From assembly GCA_902797565.1 (NCBI GenBank), contig CADBTO010000331.1, positions 1-6,039 on the forward strand: 6,039 bases of DNA, written 5' to 3'. Position numbers and translations under genes: made by a program. Shown here one piece after another: positions 1-5,571 of this stretch. A model generated the notes under the pieces. That model saw only the letters and a list, made by a program, of their open reading frames with translations. It did not search any database and had not been told where the DNA came from. The number at the start of each line of letters is the position of its first letter. Position 1 is the stretch's first letter. Source of the stretch: an uncultured Lachnospiraceae bacterium (GTDB lineage Bacteria; Bacillota; Clostridia; Lachnospirales; Lachnospiraceae).

Positions 1-731
1 CCCATCGGCAAGCCCATATTCAGCAGTTTCTTTGCGCGGTGTCCCACCCAGATGCAGTTTACCTTTTGCAGGCGCAGGATGTCAAATTTCCTGCGCATAT
101 AGAGCAGGCACAGCCCGCCGGAAACACCCTGGGACAGGACGGTTGCAAGCGCGGCACCCATGCAGCCCAGTCCGAATGCCATAATGAACAGGAAATCCAG
201 TACAATGTTCAAAACAGCGGATACGCAGAGGAAGGCGAACGGCGTCCGCGAATCACCCACTGCGCGGAGGATCGAGGAAGTCAGGTTGTAGAGGATCGCA
301 AACGGGATGCCCAGGAAGATGACGGACAGATAGGAATGGGCATCGGCGTAGACCTCCGGCGCGGTCTGCAGCAGGCGCAGGATGGGCCCGCAAAACAGCG
401 TGGTTGAAGCTGTCAGGCCGGCTGCGAAGATGGCAGCCAGCACATATCCATGGAAGATATAGCTGCGCATCCCGTCATAATCCTCTGCACCAAAATGCTG
501 GGACACTGGAATGGAAAAGCCCATACACAGGCCGATACACAGGCCCAGAACCAGGAACTGGACGGAGGCCGTGCCCCCGACTGCAGCCAGGGCGTTTTCC
601 CCAAGTGTCCGCCCGACAATGGCTGCGTCGATGAAATTGTAGGTTTGCTGGACGAGGTTTCCGAGCAGCAGAGGCACGGAAAACTCCAGAATGAGCGGCA
701 GGATCCTGCCGCTGGTCATGCTTTTTGCCAT
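1..731 (-). CDS. MATE-family efflux transporter, N-terminal half (runs off the left edge)
   Basis: The minus strand reads open from ATG (731-729) to base 1: 243 codons with no stop. The product starts MAKSMTSGRILPLILEFSVP and continues through LLLGNLVQQTYNFIDAAIVG, the characteristic first transmembrane helix of MATE antiporters. Hydrophobic helices follow near residues 52-75, 92-115, 133-155, 165-186 and 190-212, which is about the first six of the usual twelve; full MATE proteins are around 450 residues. The SRTP stretch after SSILRAVGD (residues 152-164) is also family-typical. Members use Na+ or H+ gradients to export cationic drugs and dyes across the cytoplasmic membrane; the substrate here cannot be read. 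AGGGGG at 744-739 lies 7 bases before the ATG and supports this start over the ATG at codon 5. A consensus promoter and dyads sit upstream, suggesting regulated expression. The call is secure at family level; the subfamily (NorM, DinF or MepA-like) is not resolved. Confidence 0.93.
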   Translation of the reverse strand, partial: MAKSMTSGRILPLILEFSVPLLLGNLVQQTYNFIDAAIVGRTLGENALAAVGGTASVQFLVLGLCIGLCMGFSIPVSQHFGAEDYDGMRSYIFHGYVLAAIFAAGLTASTTLFCGPILRLLQTAPEVYADAHSYLSVIFLGIPFAILYNLTSSILRAVGDSRTPFAFLCVSAVLNIVLDFLFIMAFGLGCMGAALATVLSQGVSGGLCLLYMRRKFDILRLQKVNCIWVGHRAKKLLNMGLPM

Positions 732-742
732 GATATTACCCC

Positions 743-777
743 CTGAAATTGCTTTAGAATAATCTAAAATATTTCAG
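743..777 (-). promoter_or_regulatory. Nested inverted repeat in the MATE leader, abutting the ribosome binding site
   Basis: Read on the minus strand, a 7-bp outer stem (CTGAAAT/ATTTCAG, 777-771 with 749-743) encloses a perfect 6-bp inner stem (TTTAGA/TCTAAA, 768-763 with 758-753) around a 4-base loop. The outer stem ends in the AG that begins the AGGGGG ribosome binding site (744-739). As RNA it would be a two-part hairpin pressing on the ribosome site. As DNA the inner TTTAGA-N4-TCTAAA dyad resembles a dimeric-repressor operator, lying about 32-47 bases after the predicted transcription start. The symmetry is seen directly; the function is inferred. Confidence 0.5.
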
Positions 778-786
778 AAATGAATC

Positions 787-800
787 CTGAAATAATTCAG
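787..800. promoter_or_regulatory. Dyad at the predicted MATE transcription start (operator candidate)
   Basis: CTGAA-ATAA-TTCAG is an inverted repeat with 5-bp arms and a 4-base centre. Its edge coincides with the predicted start of MATE transcription (about base 799), a standard place for a repressor to block initiation. Its centre lies 33 bp, close to three helical turns, from the centre of the TTTAGA/TCTAAA dyad at 753-768. MATE and MepA-type genes are known to be controlled by MarR- or TetR-type repressors in some Firmicutes; no such regulator is encoded in this window. Confidence 0.4.
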
Positions 801-805
801 ATAGA

Positions 806-834
806 ACAATAGGCTTTTTTGAGGGAGGTGTCAA
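806..834 (-). promoter_or_regulatory. Sigma-A promoter for the MATE gene
   Basis: On the minus strand the -35 box TTGACA (834-829) matches the consensus exactly and is followed after 17 bases by TATTGT (811-806), a good -10 box. Transcription would start near 799 and give a leader of about 68 bases before the ATG at 731. Orientation and spacing fit the only minus-strand gene. Confidence 0.8.
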
Positions 835-943
835 GGGGAGATTTGTATGAGAAATGGCATTTTTTTTCCGGTTTTTTGACATACTTTATGGGGGGAAGTT
901 TTCGGGTGGAGGTTTCGCGTGCGTTTTTTCGTGAAAGAAACAG

Positions 944-972
944 TTGACAAGCCGTAGGAGAACCGGTATTAT
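944..972 (+). promoter_or_regulatory. Sigma-A promoter for the EAL-domain gene
   Basis: TTGACA (944-949), a 17-base spacer and TATTAT (967-972) make a near-consensus housekeeping promoter. The predicted start is near 979, giving a leader of about 49 bases. This is too short to hold a c-di-GMP riboswitch. It diverges from the MATE promoter, with about 109 bases between the two -35 boxes. Confidence 0.83.
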
Positions 973-992
973 GGGAAAGGAGGCTGGATTTT

Positions 993-1005
993 TGCAACAG
1001 TTGCA
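993..1005. promoter_or_regulatory. 13-base palindrome in the EAL gene leader (operator candidate)
   Basis: TGCAAC-A-GTTGCA is a perfect palindrome about a single central base. It lies about 14-26 bases after the predicted transcription start and upstream of the ribosome binding site at 1011-1017. A one-base centre cannot close as an RNA loop without opening pairs, so a DNA-binding dimer is the more natural reading. No regulator is assigned. Confidence 0.35.
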
Positions 1006-1027
1006 CATTAAAAGGAGTTTTTTCTGA

Positions 1028-2950
1028 ATGGATCTGGTTTTTTACTCGGTGACGATAATCCTGTGCCTGACGGCGCTGTTTTTTACATGGATCTACCAGC
1101 GTTATGACAGGCCGCAGAATATGCTGTATATCAGTATGTGTGTCATTGTACTACTGAACGCGATCAGTGGTGTGGCAGGATATTTCCTGATGCAGCAAAT
1201 TGTGCGGTCTTACCAAGTGTCTGCGGGGGTGGGCATGGCCCGGAAGCTGTTCCAATGGCTGTATTTTCTCGTACATCCCTGCCTTGCAGCGGTGTTTTAT
1301 TTTTATTCGATGACTGTGACCGGCGCGATTTATTCGCTGAAACGCAGGAGGCATATCCTTGCGCTGCTGCCGATCCTGGTGACGGAGATCCTGGTCATTA
1401 CGAATCCGCTGACACAATGGGTCTACCATTTTGACAGCGGGTATCACTTTTTCCGCGGATGGGGCGAACTGGTGCTGTATCTGACGGGACTGCTTTATTT
1501 AATTATGACAATAAAGCAGCTGCTTTTTTCCTGGTCCTTTATGAGCCGGGAGCGGCGGATCGCACTGATCTATTTCCTGGTGCTGATGGTTGGCGGGATG
1601 GCGGTGCAGGTGGTGTTCATCGAGATCAAGAGCGAGCTGTTTGCGGAGAGCCTGGCACTGATCGGGGTTATGCTGACGGTGGAATCCGAGGAACATTGGC
1701 TGGATCCGGATTCCGGGTTTTACCACCGGACGGCACTCAAGGCGGATCTTGTCAATTATTTTGCGCTGGCGCAGCATTTTTCTGTTATCTGTATCCGGAT
1801 TCGGAAATCCGAGGCGCTGCGGCGGCTGACGGCATCGTCCAACGTGGATGCGCTGCCGGAGATCCTTTCTGGATACCTTTGCTCCCTGGTCAAGCGGTAC
1901 ACGATCTATTATCCGCATGCGAATGTCTTTCTGATTACGGTCATGGAGACAAATCCGAAATCGGCGCATCATCTGGCGGAGCAGATCAGCAAGCGTTTTG
2001 AATCGCCCTGGGAGTACCATGGCTCGCAGCTGGATCTGGATGCAATCGTGTTGTATGGGTCTGTTCCGGACGAGCTGAAAACGGTTGAGGCGATCCTGTA
2101 TTTGGTGGACCAGCCGATCCCGCGGCTGAAAGGGAAGAATCCGCATAGCGGGGAGGATCTGGGGTTCCTGTCGCGCAGGCTGTCGATCGAGGAGGCCTTG
2201 CAGCGGGCGCTTTCGGAAGGGAATTTCCAGGTTTATTACCAGCCAACCTTCCATATCGACGGGATGCTCCATGGGGCGGAGGCGCTGATCCGGCTGATTG
2301 ATGACAGTGTTGGCTTTATTTCGCCGGAGGAGTTTATTCCGATTGCGGAGCAGATGGGCATTATTGACGATGTGGATGATTTTGTGCTGGACCAGGTCTG
2401 CGGGTTCCTGAAGAGCGGTGTCCCGATGGAGCATGGCATGGATTCGATCAATGTCAACCTTTCGGTGCTCCAGTGCATGAAGCCGGGCTTTGTGGAGCGG
2501 ATCTCCGGGATCGTGGAGCAGCACCGTGTGGAAAAAGGGCTGGTGAACTTTGAGATCACGGAGTCTGTGGCTGCAAGCGATTACGGGCTGCTGTCCCGTG
2601 TGGTATCCCAGATGAAGAACAGCGGGTTCCTGTTTTCTATGGATGATTACGGGACGGGTTACTCCAATATGACGTCTATGTTCTCTCTGGATTTTGATAT
2701 TGTCAAGATTGACAAAAGCATCCTCTGGGAGGCGGAAAAGAGCGGGCAGGGGATGGTGGTTTTGGAGAGCAGCATCCAGATGATCCAGCGGATGGGGCAG
2801 AAGATCCTGGTGGAGGGCGTGGAGACAAAGGAGCAGTGGGATCTGCTGAGGCGTCTTGGCGTGGACTACCTGCAGGGGTATTATTTCTCGAAGCCGCTTC
2901 CAAAAGAGGAATTTATCCGGTTCATTCGGGAATATGCGCGAAAAAAATAA
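1028..2950 (+). CDS. Membrane-bound EAL-domain c-di-GMP phosphodiesterase with degenerate GGDEF domain
   Basis: This 640-residue protein probably hydrolyses cyclic di-GMP to pGpG at the inner face of the membrane. Residues 1-217 form about seven hydrophobic helices (near 4-22, 32-54, 75-98, 109-126, 146-166, 178-199 and 204-217), probably a signal-sensing module. Residues 225-365 have the fold pattern of a GGDEF domain, starting LDPDSGFYHR in place of the usual DPLTGLYNR, but the signature GGDEF is HANVF (297-301), so cyclase activity should be lost. The EAL domain (about 385-635) keeps its catalytic set: E418 and R422 in EALIR, N477 in VNLS, E509 in FEITES, D539 and D540 in DDYGTGYS, K560 and D562 in VKID, E596 and E599 in EGVET, and Q616 in QGYYFSKPLP. 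The ATG at 1028 has AAAGGAG (1011-1017) upstream at 10 bases. It is flanked by its own promoter and terminator, so it is probably monocistronic. The sensed signal is unknown. Confidence 0.93.
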   Translation: MDLVFYSVTIILCLTALFFTWIYQRYDRPQNMLYISMCVIVLLNAISGVAGYFLMQQIVRSYQVSAGVGMARKLFQWLYFLVHPCLAAVFYFYSMTVTGAIYSLKRRRHILALLPILVTEILVITNPLTQWVYHFDSGYHFFRGWGELVLYLTGLLYLIMTIKQLLFSWSFMSRERRIALIYFLVLMVGGMAVQVVFIEIKSELFAESLALIGVMLTVESEEHWLDPDSGFYHRTALKADLVNYFALAQHFSVICIRIRKSEALRRLTASSNVDALPEILSGYLCSLVKRYTIYYPHANVFLITVMETNPKSAHHLAEQISKRFESPWEYHGSQLDLDAIVLYGSVPDELKTVEAILYLVDQPIPRLKGKNPHSGEDLGFLSRRLSIEEALQRALSEGNFQVYYQPTFHIDGMLHGAEALIRLIDDSVGFISPEEFIPIAEQMGIIDDVDDFVLDQVCGFLKSGVPMEHGMDSINVNLSVLQCMKPGFVERISGIVEQHRVEKGLVNFEITESVAASDYGLLSRVVSQMKNSGFLFSMDDYGTGYSNMTSMFSLDFDIVKIDKSILWEAEKSGQGMVVLESSIQMIQRMGQKILVEGVETKEQWDLLRRLGVDYLQGYYFSKPLPKEEFIRFIREYARKK

Positions 2951-2959
2951 CGATATTTG

Positions 2960-2989
2960 AAAAACGGCGGTTGACACTGCCGTTTTTTT
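2960..2989 (+). terminator. Intrinsic terminator after the EAL gene
   Basis: A perfect 9-bp stem, AAAAACGGC (2960-2968) with GCCGTTTTT (2979-2987), closes a 10-base loop and runs into seven Ts (2983-2989). It begins 10 bases after the EAL stop codon and should end that transcript before relA. The -35 box of the relA promoter lies in its loop. Confidence 0.87.
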
Positions 2990-2999
2990 GGTGTAGAAT
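2971..2999 (+). promoter_or_regulatory. relA: Sigma-A promoter for relA, overlapping the upstream terminator
   Basis: TTGACA (2971-2976), 17 bases, then TAGAAT (2994-2999) is a strong sigma-A promoter. Transcription would start near 3006, giving a leader of about 44 bases before the ATG at 3050. The -35 box is in the loop of the terminator hairpin, and the spacer holds its 3' arm and T-tract. relA can therefore be transcribed independently of the EAL gene. Confidence 0.82.
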
Positions 3000-3049
3000 A
3001 AAACATTATTTTGTTAGGAGTGAAAAAATCACGGAAGGGGGTCTTTCGT

Positions 3050-5416
3050 ATGGCGGTATCGGGACGGACGTTGCAGCAGGATATTACGAATGAGTTAAAT
3101 TCCAACGAGTTTTTGAAAATTGAGTCAGAGATGAGCGGGCCGAATCGCAGTGTTGTGAAGACCCACGATTTCGCGGAGCCGGAAGCGGTATATGGACAGC
3201 TGATTGACCGGATCCGGCGTTATCATCCGAGCGATGACCTTTCCCTGGTGGAGAAGGCATACCGGGTGGCAGCACAGGCGCATAAAGACCAGTATCGCAG
3301 GTCCGGGGAGCCGTACATCATCCATCCGCTGTGCGTGGCGCTGATCCTGGCGGATCTGGAGATGGATAAAGAGACGATTGTGGCGGGAATCCTCCATGAT
3401 GTGGTAGAAGATACGATTATGACCCAGGAGCAGCTGGCGGAGGAGTTCTCCGAGGAAGTGGCGCTGCTCGTGGACGGGGTGACGAAGCTGGGCCAGGTGT
3501 CCTTTGAGGCGGACAAGGTGGAAGTCCAGGCGGAGAACCTGCGGAAAATGTTCCTGGCGATGGCAAAGGATATCCGGGTTATTATCATCAAGCTTGCAGA
3601 CCGCCTCCATAATATGCGCACGCTGCGTTTCATGAAGCCGGCGAAGCAGAAGGAAAAGGCGAAAGAGACGATGGAAATCTTTGCGCCGCTGGCGCAGCGG
3701 CTGGGGATTTCGCGTGTGAAGATCGAGCTGGATGATCTGGCGCTCAAATATATGGAGCCGCTGGCATATTATGACCTTGTGGAGAAGATTGCGGCGCGGA
3801 AGAAAGACCGGGACGCATATATCAACGGCCTGGCGGATATTGTGCGGGGGCATATGCAGGAGGCCGGGATCCAGGCGGAGGTATATGGACGCGCCAAGCA
3901 TTTCTTTTCGATCTATAAAAAGATGATCAACCAGAAAAAGCAGCTGGACGAGATCTATGACCTGTTCGCGGTACGGATTATCGTGGAGGATGTGAAGAAC
4001 TGCTATGCCGCGCTTGGGGTCATCCATGAGCATTACACGCCGATTCCCGGCAGGTTCACGGATTATATCGCGATGCCGAAGGCGAATATGTACCAGTCGC
4101 TCCATACAACTTTGATCGGGCCGAATGGCGTGCCGTTTGAGATCCAGATCCGCACGGAGGAAATGCACCGCGTGGCGGAGTACGGGATCGCGGCGCATTG
4201 GAAATACAAGCAGGATGGCGAAGGGGCGATCGCGGATGCCAGCGAGGATGAAAAGCTGAACTGGCTGCGGCAGATTCTGGAATGGCAGCAGGATATGTCG
4301 GACAACAAGGAGTTCGTTTCATTATTAAAAGATGATTTGAACCTGTTTTCTGATACCGTATACTGTTTCACGCCGACCGGAGATGTCAAGAACCTGCCGA
4401 TGGGTTCGAATCCGATTGACTTCGCGTACAGTATCCATTCGGCGGTCGGGAACAAGATGGTCGGCGCAAAGGTGAACGGCAGGCTGGTGCCGATTGATTA
4501 TGAGATCAAGAATGGCGACCGGATCGAGATCATTACGTCCCAGAATTCCAGAGGGCCGTCCCGGGACTGGCTGAAGATCGTGCGTTCCACACAGGCAAAG
4601 AACAAGATCAGCCAGTGGTTCCGGAGCCTTTCAAAGGAAGAGAATATGGCAAAGGGGCGGGAGCTTCTGATCGAATACGCCCGGAGCCGCGGCTTGGAGT
4701 TTGGGAAGTTCAACAAGCCGATGTACCAGGAGGAGGTTATGCACAAGTATGGCTTCCGGGACTGGGGGTCTTTGCTGGCGGCGATCGGCCAGGGAAGCCT
4801 GAAAGAAGGTTCTGTGGTTTCGCGGCTGGAAACGATTTATCTGCGCAGGCATCCGATCGAGACGACGGATGAGGACATTCTGGGCAAATACAGTCCGGAT
4901 CAGGAAGCGGATATTGATACGCGCAGGCACCACAGCCAGTCGCAGAAGTCGTCAAGCGGCATCGTGGTGCGCGGGCTGTATGATGTTTCGGTGCGCTTTT
5001 CCAAGTGCTGCAACCCGGTGCCGGGGGATGAGATCGTGGGTTATGTCACGCGCGGGCGCGGCGTTTCAATCCACCGGACGGACTGCATCAATATCATCAA
5101 TATGCCGGAGATCGAACGGGACCGGCTGATTGAGGCGCAGTGGCAGAAAGAGCTTTTGGATGAGTCCGGGAAGGCGGGCTTTACGGCGGAAATCCTGATC
5201 TACGGGAACAACCGGACCGGGCTTTTGGTGGATATTTCCAAGATTTTCACCGAGCGGAGTATTGATATCCTGACGATGAATTCCCATACATCGCGGCAGG
5301 GCGTTGCCACGATTGATGCTTCGTTCGAAATCGGCGGCAGGACGCAGCTCCAGAACCTGATCGACCGGATGCGCAACGTGGAGAGCGTGCTCGATGTGGA
5401 GCGGACGGCGGGGTGA
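3050..5416 (+). CDS. relA: Bifunctional (p)ppGpp synthetase/hydrolase (Rel/SpoT family)
   Basis: This 788-residue cytosolic enzyme makes (p)ppGpp from ATP and GTP/GDP on starved ribosomes and also degrades it. The HD hydrolase (about 65-215) keeps H92, H116-D117, E120-D121 and D184. The synthetase (about 275-390) keeps R281 of the G-loop, D304, Y348 in MYQSLHTT and E364 in FEIQIRT. The TGS domain (about 432-495) has H463 in YSIHSAVG. A zinc-finger-like region has C653-C654, H675 and C679, and an ACT domain ends the protein (about 709-785). In the synthetase motif RXKD the lysine is replaced by T337 (RFTD, 335-338). The protein is some 50 residues longer than many Firmicutes Rel proteins, from an N-terminal extension of about 40 residues and a Ser/Gln/His-rich linker near 625-637. 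I chose ATG 3050, with AAGGGGG (3035-3041) 8 bases before it. In-frame TTG 3011 and GTG 3020 lack a well-placed ribosome site. It has its own promoter and probably reads on into the metallo-hydrolase gene. Confidence 0.97.
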   Translation: MAVSGRTLQQDITNELNSNEFLKIESEMSGPNRSVVKTHDFAEPEAVYGQLIDRIRRYHPSDDLSLVEKAYRVAAQAHKDQYRRSGEPYIIHPLCVALILADLEMDKETIVAGILHDVVEDTIMTQEQLAEEFSEEVALLVDGVTKLGQVSFEADKVEVQAENLRKMFLAMAKDIRVIIIKLADRLHNMRTLRFMKPAKQKEKAKETMEIFAPLAQRLGISRVKIELDDLALKYMEPLAYYDLVEKIAARKKDRDAYINGLADIVRGHMQEAGIQAEVYGRAKHFFSIYKKMINQKKQLDEIYDLFAVRIIVEDVKNCYAALGVIHEHYTPIPGRFTDYIAMPKANMYQSLHTTLIGPNGVPFEIQIRTEEMHRVAEYGIAAHWKYKQDGEGAIADASEDEKLNWLRQILEWQQDMSDNKEFVSLLKDDLNLFSDTVYCFTPTGDVKNLPMGSNPIDFAYSIHSAVGNKMVGAKVNGRLVPIDYEIKNGDRIEIITSQNSRGPSRDWLKIVRSTQAKNKISQWFRSLSKEENMAKGRELLIEYARSRGLEFGKFNKPMYQEEVMHKYGFRDWGSLLAAIGQGSLKEGSVVSRLETIYLRRHPIETTDEDILGKYSPDQEADIDTRRHHSQSQKSSSGIVVRGLYDVSVRFSKCCNPVPGDEIVGYVTRGRGVSIHRTDCINIINMPEIERDRLIEAQWQKELLDESGKAGFTAEILIYGNNRTGLLVDISKIFTERSIDILTMNSHTSRQGVATIDASFEIGGRTQLQNLIDRMRNVESVLDVERTAG

Positions 5417-5420
5417 ACAT

Positions 5421-5487
5421 ACTCCGACTGCGCGTTGTTCGCCGGACGAAGTGAGGTTCGGAGCGAAGCGACGCATCCTCACGGAGT
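5421..5487 (+). other. Imperfect nested inverted repeats after relA (possible structured RNA or dispersed repeat)
   Basis: ACTCCG (5421-5426) can pair with CGGAGT (5482-5487), enclosing smaller alternatives: GCGT/ACGC (5432-5435 with 5471-5474), TTCGC/GCGAA (5438-5442 with 5463-5467), CGAA/TTCG (5447-5450 with 5457-5460), or GTGAGG/CCTCAC (5451-5456 with 5477-5482). There is also an imperfect direct repeat, 5443-5456 against 5459-5473, sharing CGGA, CGAAG and GA. The region lies in the relA to metallo-hydrolase gap, has no T-tract and shows no convincing coding frame. The pairings compete, so no single fold can be claimed. Confidence 0.35.
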
Positions 5488-5494
5488 CACAGGA

Positions 5495-5533
5495 GCGGTG
5501 TCATTCATCAGCGTGTCTGATGAATGGCATCGC
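5495..5533 (+). other. 17-bp intercistronic hairpin between relA and the metallo-hydrolase gene
   Basis: Bases 5495-5511 pair without interruption with 5517-5533: 17 pairs including two G-U wobbles, with a perfect 10-bp core CATTCATCAG/CTGATGAATG and the 5-base loop CGTGT. No U-tract follows (the next bases are AGTATCGAGG), so it does not look like an ordinary intrinsic terminator. It ends 24 bases before the ribosome binding site of the next gene. Plausible roles are protecting the 3' end of relA mRNA, an RNase processing site, or part of a dispersed palindromic repeat. The pairing is seen directly; the role is inferred. Confidence 0.6.
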
Positions 5534-5571
5534 AGTATCGAGGAAAGATAAGCGCACAAAGGAGTTCTTAC

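Noticed and set aside
876..881. A second TTGACA on the plus strand upstream of the EAL gene
   Set aside because: No acceptable -10 box lies 16-18 bases downstream; the promoter at 944-972 is far better.
913..936. Inverted repeat TTTCGCG / CGTGAAA upstream of the EAL promoter
   Set aside because: Seven pairs with one G-U and a 10-base T-rich loop; too weak in a low-complexity region to call an operator or terminator.
797..1006. A 69-codon minus-strand frame in the divergent intergenic region
   Set aside because: It covers both promoters and the EAL leader, has no clear ribosome site and resembles no family I know.
979..1027. Possible c-di-GMP riboswitch in the leader of the EAL gene
   Set aside because: The predicted leader is only about 49 bases, with no room for a GEMM-type aptamer and no matching conserved core.
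1499..2977. A 492-codon open frame on the minus strand opposite the EAL gene
   Set aside because: It mirrors a strongly supported gene, its product is a His/Gln/Arg/Leu-rich string with no domain pattern, and it has no ribosome site. It results from codon bias on the opposite strand.
3020..3032. Small hairpin GTGA-A5-TCAC before the relA ribosome site
   Set aside because: Only four pairs around five As; such short repeats arise often by chance and I see no supporting evidence.
3125..4198. A 357-codon minus-strand open frame inside relA
   Set aside because: It is antisense to conserved HD and synthetase motifs and has the His/Arg/Leu-rich composition of a shadow frame, with no recognisable domain.
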